NCBI GenBank assembly: GCA_947502265.1
Contig: CANMZB010000003.1
Span: 124,001 to 188,000 of the forward strand
Reading direction: 5' to 3'
Length of the DNA: 64,000 bases
From: an uncultured Sulfitobacter sp.
GTDB lineage: Bacteria; Pseudomonadota; Alphaproteobacteria; Rhodobacterales; Rhodobacteraceae
Shown: positions 27,701-37,216 of the stretch, piece by piece
Numbering within the stretch: the first letter of the stretch is position 1
Layout of the letters: each line of letters begins with the position of its first letter
Made by a program: the position numbers and the translations under genes
Notes under the pieces: generated by a model
Seen by the model: the letters and a program-made list of their open reading frames with translations, nothing else
The model's database searches: none
Told to the model about the DNA's origin: nothing

Positions 27701-30142
27701 ACGCCCAGACCCTTCGGACACCCGCACACTCAGCGCCGCCTCAAGCGGCTGGCTTGGCGTTTCATCCAGCGTGGGCAGTTCAAGCGCAAGCATGGCCTCC
27801 CCGTTTGCATCGGTGCGGGCCGGCGCGAGGTAGGTCGTGCGCGGCGAGAACTGTGCGTCAAAGCGCCCGAAGCGGTAGCCGGGAAAAGCGTTAAGCGTCC
27901 GGGTCATGCGCAAGCGCGCTTCGCCTTCAATGGTCAGACCGGCACCCGCGGCACCAAACAGATAGCGCGCATTCACCGACAGCGGCGGCGTGTCGCCAAT
28001 CCGCAGTGGTGCATCGGGCAATGACACGTCAAACGCGATCCGGTCGGGCAGAAAATCCTCGACCAGAACGGTTTGAGAGGCAAGCGGGCCATCCGCAGGA
28101 TCGGCCAGAACATCCAGCCGCCACGCGCCGCGCGGCGCTTGATCCCCGACGGGAAGGGCAAAGACATGGCCGCCTGCGGCGCTATTCTGGCTCAGAGTGC
28201 GGCTGTATTCCACGCCGTCAGGGCGTTTGAGCACCGCCACCAACGGCAAACCGTTCAGGGCGCGGCCTTGCGGATCACGGGTCAGAACGGTCGCATAAAC
28301 GGTCTCTCCCGCGCGGTAGGCACCGCGATCGGTGCTCAGGAAGGTATCAATTGGCGGGCTGGGCGGATGGCCTTCGACACCGCGATCCGACAGATCAAAC
28401 GCCGGATCGGTAAGCGACAGAAACGCCGCATCGTCATCCCCCGCACGCGCCATCAGCAAAGCAGGCGCGCTTGAGCCTTCGCCACGGGTCAGACCGGCGG
28501 CAAAGCGGGCAAAGCCCTCGGCGTCCGTCACGGTTTCGCCCAGCACAGCGTTGGCGCGCGAGATCAGTGTCAGCGTCACACCGGCGCGCGCTGCCGCATC
28601 GCCAAGGCCGCGCACAGCCACATGCAGCCCGTCAACGCCGGACATCGTGGAAAGCCCCAGATCCGTCAGGATAAACCATTGGGTCGCCGCCGGATTGTCA
28701 TAGGGGTCCTGCCCTTTGATCGACGCGCCGAGCGCGTAAATACCCGGCGTTTGCCCGCGCAAAGCCTCGCCCAGCGGCAGGCGCGTGGTCATCGCGGTGT
28801 TGAGTGTATTGGCAACCTGTCCGGTGCCGGTCCAGATTTCCTGCGCAATGGTATCGGCGAAAGCGTCCTCTTCGTATTTGTTAAGCGGCTTGCCGAAATA
28901 GCTGTCTTGCATCGCGCGCAGCAGGTTGCGATCACTGATCCGGCGCAGCGTCAACTGCACCTCGTCGGCGTTCACTGTCTCTACCGGCAGCGCGGCATCG
29001 GCGCTGCGCGGCAATACATAGGCACGCCCCGCAAAGCGCACGGAAGGCGCGCGGTCGCGGACATACAGCGACAGGGTCACATCCTTGTGCAGGGTCTCCC
29101 CGCTGGCGGCGGGCAACCCCTTGCGCAAGGTCAGCGCATAACGCGCGCCGTGGCGCACACCATCGACACAAATCTGTTGGCCTGACGCATCAACCACCAA
29201 CGTGGAATCCTCCAACCGCACAAAGGGATCGTAATCCACCCCCGCCTGCGCCAGCGTTTCCGAGAATTCGGCGCAGATGCGCGGGCGCGCCGTGTCGTTG
29301 TCCACGCGGGTATCGGTGATGCGAAAGCCGTATTTCCCCACGGCTGTGTCCAACGCCTCTTGCAGCTCTGTGCGCGGCTCAAGCACGTTGGCAAGGCGCA
29401 ATGGCGCGATCATGTCGCGCCCGCGCCCGTTGGCTTCCAATGCGCGGGCCATCAGATCAAGCGCGTTCACCTGCGCCGCTGTGTTGTGCGCGCGCAGATA
29501 GGCGTTGATCGCCGCCGGTACCGCATCGCGGCGCAGCCTTTCGCGCAAAGCCCGCTGTGTATTGTCGTCCGGCCGCAGGCCGAGCCACGCCAGACGCCCC
29601 CACAGATCACCCGTATCGGCAAGAGAAACAGCGTTGCCTGCCCAGCGCGCGGCGGCAGTCCGGTCTGCGCGGCGCAGGGCGGTGTCCATCGCGGACAGCG
29701 CATCCTCAAGCGCAAGCGTACCCGCCGGATACCGCGCTGCCGTGGTGGCAACCAACGCGCGCGCCGCCGCAAAATCATCATCCCGCAGAAAGGCCAGATC
29801 GGCGGCCCGCGTTGCGCCCAGGGCCTGGTCGTCCGCTGGTGTGGTCACCTTGCGCGCGGAAATGGCGCCTTCGTAGGCTTGGGTTTCGGAAACGGCGGAT
29901 TTCGGGAAACAGGCGTTTGAACGGGTGTTGAATGTAAACGCAATGCAGGCATTTCGGGCAGAGCAGGCGCGCATGCACGCGTCCCGCGTGGTATCGAACA
30001 GCGGACCCAGATCGGCCCCGTAAAAATCCGTATCCGCGCTGTAGATATAGCGGTGTTCGGGCAACGCCTGTTGCGCAGACGCGGTGACGCCCATCGTCGC
30101 AAGCCAAAGCAGGGCACCAAGAACCAGATTTAGACACCGCAT
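24722..30142 (-). CDS. Bacterial alpha-2-macroglobulin with N-terminal PAN/Apple domain
   Basis: 1806 aa from the ATG at 30142 (GGAG eight bases upstream; signal peptide MRCLNLVLGALLWLATMGVTASA-Q). Residues about 25-75 form a cysteine-rich PAN/Apple-like module (FDTTRDACMRACSARNACIAFTFNTRSNACFPKS). Macroglobulin MG domains follow (VSTDRGAYRAGETVYATVLTRDPQGRAL is the MG2/3 type), and the thioester CTEQ motif is intact (Cys1368, RYPYGCTEQ), with the surrounding alpha-hexagonal thioester domain. These proteins sit in the periplasm and trap proteases that breach the outer membrane, with PBP1C repairing murein. No lipobox, so soluble in the periplasm. Confidence 0.95.
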   Translation of the reverse strand: MRCLNLVLGALLWLATMGVTASAQQALPEHRYIYSADTDFYGADLGPLFDTTRDACMRACSARNACIAFTFNTRSNACFPKSAVSETQAYEGAISARKVTTPADDQALGATRAADLAFLRDDDFAAARALVATTAARYPAGTLALEDALSAMDTALRRADRTAAARWAGNAVSLADTGDLWGRLAWLGLRPDDNTQRALRERLRRDAVPAAINAYLRAHNTAAQVNALDLMARALEANGRGRDMIAPLRLANVLEPRTELQEALDTAVGKYGFRITDTRVDNDTARPRICAEFSETLAQAGVDYDPFVRLEDSTLVVDASGQQICVDGVRHGARYALTLRKGLPAASGETLHKDVTLSLYVRDRAPSVRFAGRAYVLPRSADAALPVETVNADEVQLTLRRISDRNLLRAMQDSYFGKPLNKYEEDAFADTIAQEIWTGTGQVANTLNTAMTTRLPLGEALRGQTPGIYALGASIKGQDPYDNPAATQWFILTDLGLSTMSGVDGLHVAVRGLGDAAARAGVTLTLISRANAVLGETVTDAEGFARFAAGLTRGEGSSAPALLMARAGDDDAAFLSLTDPAFDLSDRGVEGHPPSPPIDTFLSTDRGAYRAGETVYATVLTRDPQGRALNGLPLVAVLKRPDGVEYSRTLSQNSAAGGHVFALPVGDQAPRGAWRLDVLADPADGPLASQTVLVEDFLPDRIAFDVSLPDAPLRIGDTPPLSVNARYLFGAAGAGLTIEGEARLRMTRTLNAFPGYRFGRFDAQFSPRTTYLAPARTDANGEAMLALELPTLDETPSQPLEAALSVRVSEGSGRPVERRLEKTLAPDGALIGIKPGFDETLGEGADAHFDLIATEGEMPVSWTFNKIETRYQWYQNYGNWEWEPVTRRIRVSSGELTLSTTPASFTLPTDWGRYELVVAQQGAPFASSSVDFSSGWYGGDDASATPDFLSVSLDRDTYDTGDTAQLRIVAPDDGVALVSVLSNRVISRQTVAVQKGENAIALPVTADWGSSAYVTASVIRPMNVGKGLNPARSLGLAHAAIRPAEKQLTVTLDAPETVDGQKGTLRVPLSVSGVAAGETAYVTLAAVDVGILNLTGFEAPDPTDHYFGQRRLGVGLRDVYGRLIDGLNGAMGSVRSGGDAAANAQLQSPPPTEELMAFFSGPVTVGADGRAVIEVTRPAFNGTIRLMAVAWSDTAVGNAVQDVLARDPVVITASAPRLLAMEDESRLLLELVHTTGQAGEMTLQVFADAGLAMGAVPTSVNLAAGGTLRLPLDMRAREIGDHKITLLLTTPDGTELRRELIVPVRNNDPEIATTRRFSLGAGETFTFDVQTFAGLRAGTASATLTAGPLARFDVPGLLRQLDRYPYGCTEQVTSGALPLLYLGDLAGDAGLGTPREIEQKINTGIARVLARQASNGAFGMWQAQGGNVWLDAYVTDFLWRADAQGHDVPQRALALGMDNLRNRINFAPDFDRGGEDIAYALLVLARAGAAQMGDLRYYADTKSDAFATPMAAAQLGAALAAYGDPTRADRMFARAAALLNQKEDRHRWRDDFGSALRDAAAVMKLAAEAGSNAVDTAAISQTLSTPARRLSTQEAAQVVLAAHALGRGPVDGTILVDGTPAKGAMVQRLNDRDPEPVRIRNAGTTPTDVTLTTYGVPEVQPAAGGYGYALTRRLFTMEGEEATGDVTSGTRLVMVLEVQPFEEIGARLVIDDPLPGGLEIDNPNLLRSGDVKALDWLKPADTQSTEFRADRFIAALNHEGTDMIQLAYVVRAVTPGRYHHPAALVTDMYRPEYRANTDAGRFVVTP

Positions 30143-30275
30143 ACCAGAATCTCCTATCACGATTATGACCTGTGTCGCATGGCCGGTATTCTGCGGGCAA
30201 GCATGTTGCACTTAAGGGCATCTTTACCATGAGCGCGCAAAAAGAGGGCTTAACAGCGCGCAGCACGGGGGCTTG

Positions 30276-32450
30276 ATGAGCCTACAGCAAAAACTCACCG
30301 AAGAACGACGGGGCCGTTTGGCGGCCGAAAGGATGCTGGAACTCAAGAAAGCAGAGCTTTTCGCCGCCAACCGCAAGCTGGGACGCAATGCCCGTCAACT
30401 TAATGACGAGATCGTGGATACCCGTGCGCTGGTCGAATCGATTCGCGGCGAGAACAAGAGGGTGAAATCCGATCTGAGTGCCGCGCAGGAGAAGATCGCG
30501 CTGGTTGAACGGCGGCTGTGGCATTCGATCGAAACCATCAAGGACGGCTTTGCCTTCTTTGATTCGGACAATCATCTGATCATGGCCAACGCGGCCTATA
30601 TGGCGATTTTCGAAGGTCTTGAGGTGATCAAACCGGGGGTCAACTATGTGACGATCCTTCAGGCCATGACCGACGAGGGCATCGTCAATCTGGACGGAAT
30701 CAACCCGACCGAATGGCGTCAGGAAATGCAGATCCGCTTTCAGCAAAGCCATCCCCCCTCCGAAATCATCCGCCTGTGGAACGGCATGTACGTCAAGCTG
30801 GTCGATCAGCGCGGTCCGGGCGGGGACATGGTGTCGCTTGGCCTCGATATCACCGCAACGGTGCATTACGAGCGCGAACTGGACGCCGCGCGCAAGCAGG
30901 CCGAAGCAGCCAACCGTGCAAAATCGGCCTTTTTGGCGAATATGAGCCATGAAATCCGAACCCCCATGAACGGGGTGATCGGCATGGCAGACCTGTTGGG
31001 CGATACCGTGTTGAGCGAGGAACAGCGCCTTTATGCGCAGACGATCAAGAACTCCGGCGAGGCGCTGCTGGTCATTATCAATGATGTGCTGGATTATTCC
31101 AAGATCGAAGCAGACCGTCTGGAACTGCACAGCGATCCTTTCGATCTGGAGCGGGCCTGTCAGGAGGTCATCATGCTGTTGCAACCGATGGCGCGTGATA
31201 AGGGGCTTGAGCTGTTGCTGGACTACGACCTGTTCCTGCCCACCGAATTGATCGGGGACGCGGGCCGGATCCGGCAGGTGCTGACCAACCTTATCGGCAA
31301 CGCCGTAAAATTCACCAGCGAGGGGCATGTATTGGTCCGGATCACCGGTGTGACAGATATAAAACGGGGCACGGTTCAGGTGCATATCGCCGTCGAAGAC
31401 ACCGGCATCGGTATCCCCGCACATATGACCGATCACATCTTCGGGGATTTCAATCAGGTCGAAAACGAACGTAACCGCCAGTTTGACGGCACCGGCCTTG
31501 GGCTGGCGATCACCAAGCGGCTTGTTCAACTGATGAACGGTGAAATCTGTGTCACTTCGATTGAAGGCGAAGGCTCCTGCTTTGGCCTCCGGGTTGTTCT
31601 GGACATCCACGGCACCTTCGAGATGGATCATCCCCACATACCGCCACAGCTTGGTCGGGTGATGATTGCCGACGATATTTCGGCCAACCGCAGCATTCTT
31701 GAGCACCAGCTTAAGCAATTGCAGATCGAGGCATTTGGCGTCCCCGATAATGCCTCGGCGCTGGAAGGGCTGGAGGGGCGCGTGGACGCCATTTTGATGG
31801 ATCACAAACCTCCGCGGCTGGATGCGCTCGCTTTGATACAGGCACTGCGCGACCGTGGCAGCGACGTGCCGGTTATCCTGCTCAGCGCCAACCTGATCGG
31901 CATGAAGGACGCCCCCCGATCCGGACAGTTCTCGGCGATGCTGCAAAAGCCGGTTCCGCGCCATACGTTGATCAAGGCGCTGCAAGCCATCGCCGGGCAG
32001 GTTGATCGCGCGTCGCCATCGTCACCGGAATTGCGCCAGATGCGTGTGCTGGCCGCAGAAGACAATCGCACGAACCGACTGGTCTTTCGCAAGATGGTGA
32101 AAACGCTTAACATCGCGCTCGAATTTGCCACGAACGGCGAAGAGGCTGTTGAGATGTACCAGAGCTTCAAGCCGGATATTGTGTTCATGGACATTTCAAT
32201 GCCGCGCATGGACGGCAAGCAGGCGACGACCCACATCCGACAGATCGAAGCGCACAGCGGCAAACATGTGCCCGTCATCGCCATGACCGCCCATGCCATG
32301 CCCGATGATGATAAATCCATTCTGGAGGCAGGGCTGGACCACTACCTGACCAAGCCGCTCAGACGGGCGGAGATCGAGGCGCGCATTTTCAAGGCGCAGC
32401 CCGAAGGTACATTACCCGTGCAGGAAACGCCGGTTCAGCACGCCGGATAG
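30276..32450 (+). CDS. Soluble hybrid histidine kinase with PAS and two receiver domains
   Basis: 724 aa, no membrane segment. N-terminal coiled coil (about 5-80, rich in Lys/Glu/Ala), PAS domain (about 80-195), HisKA with phospho-acceptor His225 ([19 protein letters not shown]), HATPase_c ([32 protein letters not shown]), then two receivers. REC1 has Asp509 (ILMDHKPP) and a C-terminal QKPV; REC2 has Asp639 ([12 protein letters not shown]), MTAHAM and YLTKPL. Both look phosphorylatable. Start is the ATG at 30276; TTG at 30273 precedes it, and a 15-codon ORF (30229-30276) ends across it. Signal and output unknown; REC2 could pass phosphate to an unlinked Hpt protein. Confidence 0.93.
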   Translation: MSLQQKLTEERRGRLAAERMLELKKAELFAANRKLGRNARQLNDEIVDTRALVESIRGENKRVKSDLSAAQEKIALVERRLWHSIETIKDGFAFFDSDNHLIMANAAYMAIFEGLEVIKPGVNYVTILQAMTDEGIVNLDGINPTEWRQEMQIRFQQSHPPSEIIRLWNGMYVKLVDQRGPGGDMVSLGLDITATVHYERELDAARKQAEAANRAKSAFLANMSHEIRTPMNGVIGMADLLGDTVLSEEQRLYAQTIKNSGEALLVIINDVLDYSKIEADRLELHSDPFDLERACQEVIMLLQPMARDKGLELLLDYDLFLPTELIGDAGRIRQVLTNLIGNAVKFTSEGHVLVRITGVTDIKRGTVQVHIAVEDTGIGIPAHMTDHIFGDFNQVENERNRQFDGTGLGLAITKRLVQLMNGEICVTSIEGEGSCFGLRVVLDIHGTFEMDHPHIPPQLGRVMIADDISANRSILEHQLKQLQIEAFGVPDNASALEGLEGRVDAILMDHKPPRLDALALIQALRDRGSDVPVILLSANLIGMKDAPRSGQFSAMLQKPVPRHTLIKALQAIAGQVDRASPSSPELRQMRVLAAEDNRTNRLVFRKMVKTLNIALEFATNGEEAVEMYQSFKPDIVFMDISMPRMDGKQATTHIRQIEAHSGKHVPVIAMTAHAMPDDDKSILEAGLDHYLTKPLRRAEIEARIFKAQPEGTLPVQETPVQHAG

Positions 32451-33214
32451 GGCCGCAGGAATACCGGCGCATCGGGTTTTGACAACTCTGGCACATGCGC
32501 ATACCCGCCGGTATCGAAATCCAGCAAAGCATCGACGCTGGTGATCCGCTTCTGCACAATGAAACGCGCCATCGCGCCGCGCGCTTTCTTGGCATAAAAG
32601 CTGATGATGCGCGGGCCTTTGCCGTCGTTTTTGTCTTCCATAAACTGCGGCGTGATCACCCGCAGCTTCAGCGCATCCCGATCGACCGCGCCAAAATATT
32701 CCTGACTGGCACAATTTACCAGAACGTCGCTGGCTGTTGCAGCACCCTGCGCATTCAACGCGTTGGACAGATCGCTGCCCCAATAGTCATACAGGTTTTT
32801 GCCGCGTTGGGTTTTCAGGCGGCTGCCCATCTCCAGCCGGTAGGGCTGGATTGCGTCGAGCGGGCGTAGAACGCCGTACAACCCCGACAGAATGCGCAAA
32901 TGATCCTGCGCAAAGGCCAATTCGTCCGCATCAAGGCTCGCGGCCTCAAGCCCCTGATAGGTGTCACCGGCAAAAGCAAAGGCCGCAGGACGGGTTACAT
33001 CCGGTGCAGGCGCCTCTTCAAACGCGGCAAAGCGGTCGCGGTTCAGCTTGGCCAGATCGTCGCTGAGCTTCATCAGCGATTTGATATCGCTCACTGTCAG
33101 ATCGCGTGCGGTTTTCACCAGATCTGCTGCGTTCTGTTGAAAATCGGGGGTCGTCATCGCAACATCGCGCTCCGTCCAATCAAGCTTTTTGGCGGGTGAA
33201 ATCACAACAATCAT
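32435..33214 (-). CDS. yaaA: Peroxide stress protein YaaA (DUF328)
   Basis: 259 aa. YaaA/DUF328 signatures: [13 protein letters not shown] at the N-terminus, [54 protein letters not shown] and [16 protein letters not shown]. In E. coli the protein lowers free iron and protects DNA and proteins during H2O2 stress. The gene converges on the histidine kinase with a 16-base overlap at the 3' ends. Confidence 0.96.
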   Translation of the reverse strand: MIVVISPAKKLDWTERDVAMTTPDFQQNAADLVKTARDLTVSDIKSLMKLSDDLAKLNRDRFAAFEEAPAPDVTRPAAFAFAGDTYQGLEAASLDADELAFAQDHLRILSGLYGVLRPLDAIQPYRLEMGSRLKTQRGKNLYDYWGSDLSNALNAQGAATASDVLVNCASQEYFGAVDRDALKLRVITPQFMEDKNDGKGPRIISFYAKKARGAMARFIVQKRITSVDALLDFDTGGYAHVPELSKPDAPVFLRPYPAC

Positions 33215-33246
33215 GAGAAGTCCTTTTCTGCGCTACGCGTCATCAT

Positions 33247-35292
33247 CTAATCCCCGGCCCGCAGCACATCCAGAAACGCGGCACCGAAACGTTCCGCCCG
33301 CCGCTCTCCCAGAATGCGTTCAAGCGCGGCACCATCGGCCTTGTGCAGTTGCGCCACCTTGGCCAGCAAAGACGCCGAACAGCTCAGCGGCTTGTCGGTC
33401 CCCATTTCACCGCGCGCCAGTTCGGCCTGCACTTCGAGCAGCCGGTCATAAACCGATCCAGCATCACGGCCAGCCAGTTTGCGACGCTGCGGATGCATCA
33501 TTTCGGCCTCGCCGTTAATCACCTCAAGAAACGCGCGCCCGTAACTCTCAAGCTTTTTCGCGCCGATGCCACTGATCCGCGCCATCGCATCCAGATCGGT
33601 GGGGCGTGTTTCGGCCATCTCGATCAGGGTTTTGTCGGTAAAGATAATATAGGCGGGTGCTTTTGCCGCTTCGGCCAACCCGCGCCGCTTGGCCTTGAGC
33701 GCGCTTAAAAGCGGCGCGTCTTCCTCGTTTACCATCGCTTTGACCGCCGGACGGCGGTTATTGGCGGCGGCTTTGATGCTGTCGCGGCGCAGGGTGATTT
33801 GCGCCTCGCCGCGCAGGATCGGCAGCGCCGCGTCGGTCATCCGCAATGCGCCGTGACGCTCGGGATCGGGACGGACCAGATCATGCCCCATCATCTGCCG
33901 GAACACCGCCTGCCATTCGCCTTGGGAATATTCCTGCCCCACGCCGTAGGTCGGCAGGGATTGATGCCCGCGCTGTTTGACCTTGTCCGTCTCGTTGCCC
34001 AACAGAATGTCGATCAGATGGCCCGCCCCAAACCGTTCGTCGGTGCGCAACATCGCAGACAGCGCCTTGCGCACCGCCGTTGTGCCATCAAAGGTGTCTG
34101 CGGGGCTGTCACACAGATCGCAACGCCCGCAAGATATCTCTGTTTCACCGAAATAACCCAGAAGGTTCTGGCGACGACACTCCAGCGCCTCGGCCAGCCC
34201 CAGCAACGCATTCAGCCGCCCGTGATCGGCAGCGCGGCGTTCGGGCGGCGCAAGCCCTTCGTCGATCTGGTTGCGGCGCAGGCGGATGTCTTCGGGGCCA
34301 TAAAGCGTCAGCGTTTCAGCAGGTGCACCGTCACGCCCCGCGCGACCGATTTCCTGATAATAAGCCTCGATGCTTTTGGGCAGATCGGCATGCGCGACCC
34401 AGCGGATGTCGGGTTTGTCGATCCCCATGCCAAAAGCGACGGTAGCGACGACGATCAACCCGTCTTCCTGCTGGAAACGGCGCTCGGCGATGCGACGGTC
34501 TTCGGCCTCCATCCCGCCGTGATAGTGGATCGCGGTCTGCCCCGCGTCGTTCAGCGCTCGCGCGATGCCTTCGGTTTTGGCCCGCGTGCCGCAATAAACA
34601 ATACCGGACTGCCCCTTGCGCGCCGCGGCAAAGTTCAGGATCTGGTTGCGCGGTGAATTCTTGGTCGCAAAGGCAAGATGGATATTGGGCCTGTCAAAGC
34701 CGCGCAAAAAGGCGCGCGGTGGCTCCCCGTCGAACAGCTTTTGCACAATTTCGATCTGTGTTTCGGCGTCCGCCGTGGCGGTAAAGGCGGCCAGCGGCAC
34801 ATTCAGCGCGCGGCGCAATTCCCCGATGCGCAGATAATCGGGGCGGAAATCATGGCCCCATTGGCTGACGCAATGCGCCTCGTCCACGGCGATCAGCCGC
34901 ACGCCAACGCGGCGCAGCATTCCCATCACCGATCCCGCCGCCAGTCGCTCCGGCGCCATGTAGAGAAGCTTGAGCGTTCCGGCCTCAAGCCCCTCCCACA
35001 CCGCTTCGGTTTCTTCGGGTGTGTTGCCCGAGGTCAGCGCGCCCGCCGCCACGCCCGCCTCTTGCAACGCGCGCACCTGATCGCGCATCAGGGCGATCAG
35101 CGGCGAAATCACCACAGTGACCCCGTCGCGCATCAGCGCAGGAAGTTGGAAACACAAGGATTTTCCGCCGCCCGTGGGCATGATTGCCAACACGTTCTCG
35201 CCCGCTGTCACCGCCGCGACGATCTCTTCCTGGCCGGGGCGGAAGCCGTCAAAGCCAAAGACATCTTTTAGCAACGGGGCAGCGCCGGACAT
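33247..35292 (-). CDS. recQ: ATP-dependent DNA helicase RecQ
   Basis: 681 aa, typical length. Motif I MPTGGGKSLCFQLPAL (Lys44), motif II DEAHCVSQWGHDFRPDY (137-140), motif VI region EIGRAGRDGAP. The RecQ-Ct zinc site is present (CRRQNLLGYFGETEISCGRCDLC), then a winged-helix part and an HRDC domain near residues 520-600. It unwinds DNA 3'-5' in RecF-pathway recombination and fork repair. It lies 32 bases upstream of yaaA on the same strand. Confidence 0.97.
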   Translation of the reverse strand: MSGAAPLLKDVFGFDGFRPGQEEIVAAVTAGENVLAIMPTGGGKSLCFQLPALMRDGVTVVISPLIALMRDQVRALQEAGVAAGALTSGNTPEETEAVWEGLEAGTLKLLYMAPERLAAGSVMGMLRRVGVRLIAVDEAHCVSQWGHDFRPDYLRIGELRRALNVPLAAFTATADAETQIEIVQKLFDGEPPRAFLRGFDRPNIHLAFATKNSPRNQILNFAAARKGQSGIVYCGTRAKTEGIARALNDAGQTAIHYHGGMEAEDRRIAERRFQQEDGLIVVATVAFGMGIDKPDIRWVAHADLPKSIEAYYQEIGRAGRDGAPAETLTLYGPEDIRLRRNQIDEGLAPPERRAADHGRLNALLGLAEALECRRQNLLGYFGETEISCGRCDLCDSPADTFDGTTAVRKALSAMLRTDERFGAGHLIDILLGNETDKVKQRGHQSLPTYGVGQEYSQGEWQAVFRQMMGHDLVRPDPERHGALRMTDAALPILRGEAQITLRRDSIKAAANNRRPAVKAMVNEEDAPLLSALKAKRRGLAEAAKAPAYIIFTDKTLIEMAETRPTDLDAMARISGIGAKKLESYGRAFLEVINGEAEMMHPQRRKLAGRDAGSVYDRLLEVQAELARGEMGTDKPLSCSASLLAKVAQLHKADGAALERILGERRAERFGAAFLDVLRAGD

Positions 35293-35394
35293 AGGGGAAC
35301 CTAACTGGGATCATCGGGATTGCCGAGGAGTCCCACATCCCGCAGACGGGGACAAGCCTTCACCCCGCAGACAAAGACAAATAGCCGCGATGGA

Positions 35395-35682
35395 TCAGAA
35401 GAAAAGCGCCGCATTGTTGACCAGAACGATGCGCAGCACTGCAACCGCGACCAGCACCACCAGCGGGGCCAGGTCAATGCCGCCCATGTTGGGCAGAATC
35501 CGGCGGATCGGCGCATACAGCGGCTCAAGCAAACGGTTAATCCCGTACCAGATTTGCGCCACCAACGGCTGGCGCAGGTTCAGCACCTGAAAATTGATCA
35601 GCCATGACATGACCACATGCGCGATGATAAAGAACCAAACGATGTTCAGCAAAAGCATGAGTATCTGGAATAAAGATGTCAT
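35395..35682 (-). CDS. YggT family membrane protein
   Basis: 95 aa with two YggT-type hydrophobic hairpins: FQILMLLLNIVWFFIIAHVVMSWLINF and DLAPLVVLVAVAVLRIVLVNNA, joined by INRLLEPLYAPIRRILPNMGGIDLAPL, the family signature. YggT proteins are inner-membrane, of uncertain role (linked to osmotic tolerance and division-site organisation in some species). It lies upstream of recQ on the same strand with a gap of 102 bases, in which I see no further gene. Confidence 0.94.
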   Translation of the reverse strand: MTSLFQILMLLLNIVWFFIIAHVVMSWLINFQVLNLRQPLVAQIWYGINRLLEPLYAPIRRILPNMGGIDLAPLVVLVAVAVLRIVLVNNAALFF

Positions 35683-35770
35683 TGGCGGAACCTTTTCGCT
35701 GTGTCTTAACAGCAGTTAAGCGCAAGAGGTTAAAGAAACAAGACCACGTTGATTTTCACCAGCCGCGTAG

Positions 35771-35806
35771 GCTTTGGGCAAAGCTTTTCTTGTGCAGCCC
35801 TGCACA
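35771..35806. promoter_or_regulatory. Two adjacent dyads upstream of the UMF1 transporter gene
   Basis: GCTTTG-GG-CAAAGC (35771-35784) and TGTGCAG-CC-CTGCACA (35791-35806) are both perfect inverted repeats with 2-base centres, spaced 20 bases apart centre to centre (about two helical turns), 37 bases before the start codon at 35843. This spacing suits dimeric repressor binding; hairpins in the leader mRNA are an alternative. Confidence 0.4.
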
Positions 35807-35842
35807 GGCTGGTTTATGTTGCGCAAAACGGGGAGTGACACC

Positions 35843-37216
35843 ATGGCCGCAGTAACGCCGCGCAAACGCATCTGGGGCTGGTATTTCTTTGACTGGGCCA
35901 GCCAACCCTTCAACACCTTGCTGCTCACCTTTATTTTCGGACCCTATTTCGCGCAAACGATGTCATCCGTATTGATGGACGGCGGCATGGCCGAGGCGGC
36001 GGCAAAAGCGCAGGCGCAGGCCTATTGGGGCTGGGGTCTGGCGATTGCGGGTGGTCTGATCGCGGTCTCGGCACCGGTTCTGGGTGCCATCGCTGATAAT
36101 TCGGGGCGCAAGCTGCCGTGGATCTGGCTTTTCTCGATCTGCTATTTCGTGGGGTCTTTTGCGTTGTGGTGGACCGCTCCGTCGGATTTTTCGGTGATAT
36201 GGGCGCTGTTTTTCTTTGGCATCGGCCTGATCGGAATGGAGTTTGCGACGATATTCACCAACTCCTACCTGCCCGAGCTTGACGCCGATCCCGCAGAGCT
36301 GGGCCGCATTTCCGGTTCCGGCTGGGCCTTTGGCTATGTCGGCGGGGTGCTTGCGCTTGTCCTGATGCTCGCATTGTTTCAGGCCACCGGCAGCGGCAAG
36401 ACGATGGTGGGTTTGTCGCCACTCTTCGGGCTTGATCCCGCAACCAAAGCGGACACACGGATTGTCGGGCCGTTGGTGGCCGTATGGTTTGCAGTGTTCA
36501 TGATTCCGTTCTTTCTCACGGCGCGCGACACGCCGAAACCGGGCGTTGATCGCATCGCCTTCCGCCGCAGCATGTCCGACCTTATTGTCACCCTCAAAAG
36601 CCTGCCACAACATCCCTCGCTGATGGCTTATCTCGGCTCGTCGATGTTTTACCGCGATGCGCTTAACGGGATGTATACGTTCGGCGGAGTATATGCGACC
36701 GGGGTGCTGAACTGGTCCATCACGCAGGTGGGTATTTTTGGCATTATCGCTGCCATTTCGGGGGCGGTGTTCTGCTGGATATCGGGGCGCGTTGACCGGC
36801 GCGTGGGGCCGATGCCGGTGATCATATTTTGCAACGTGGCGCTGCTGCTGATCGCCATCCTGATCGTGTCGATCAATACGGATTCGATTTTTGGCATTGC
36901 CCTTGCCGACGGATCAAACCTGCCGGACATCCTGTTTTTCTTTGCCGGTGCGGTGATCGGCGCGGCGGGCGGCGCATTGCAGGCCTCATCGCGCAACATG
37001 CTGACAAGACAAGCCAACCCTGCGCGGATGACCGAAGCCTTCGGCCTTTATGCGCTGTCGGGCAAGGCAACCTCGTTTCTGGCACCTGCGTTGATCGCGT
37101 TCACGTCGCAGGTCACCGGCAGCCAGCAATTGGGTGTTACGCCGCTGGTAGGGCTGTTCATCATCGGTCTTGTCCTGTTAGCATGGGTCAAGCCAACCGG
37201 AGATTTCAGATCATGA
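35843..37216 (+). CDS. MFS transporter of the UMF1/Atg22-like family
   Basis: 457 aa from the ATG at 35843 (GGGGAG upstream). Twelve membrane segments; the N-terminal WGWYFFDWASQPFNTLLLTFIFGPYF and PVLGAIADNSGRKLPW are diagnostic of the UMF1 (Atg22-like) branch of the major facilitator superfamily, as is the C-terminal GGALQASSRNMLTRQANPARMTEAFGLYALSGKATSFLAP. Substrate unknown, possibly amino acids or metabolites. The stop overlaps the mepA start (ATGA), so the two are translationally coupled. Confidence 0.93.
   Translation: MAAVTPRKRIWGWYFFDWASQPFNTLLLTFIFGPYFAQTMSSVLMDGGMAEAAAKAQAQAYWGWGLAIAGGLIAVSAPVLGAIADNSGRKLPWIWLFSICYFVGSFALWWTAPSDFSVIWALFFFGIGLIGMEFATIFTNSYLPELDADPAELGRISGSGWAFGYVGGVLALVLMLALFQATGSGKTMVGLSPLFGLDPATKADTRIVGPLVAVWFAVFMIPFFLTARDTPKPGVDRIAFRRSMSDLIVTLKSLPQHPSLMAYLGSSMFYRDALNGMYTFGGVYATGVLNWSITQVGIFGIIAAISGAVFCWISGRVDRRVGPMPVIIFCNVALLLIAILIVSINTDSIFGIALADGSNLPDILFFFAGAVIGAAGGALQASSRNMLTRQANPARMTEAFGLYALSGKATSFLAPALIAFTSQVTGSQQLGVTPLVGLFIIGLVLLAWVKPTGDFRS

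Noticed and set aside
30282..31985. 567-codon open frame antisense to the hybrid histidine kinase
   Set aside because: Complete kinase domains are read on the plus strand; the antisense product shows no motifs.
31656..32010. First receiver of the histidine kinase as a pseudo-receiver
   Set aside because: The acidic pair, Asp509 and a KP motif are all present, so it is likely phosphorylatable.
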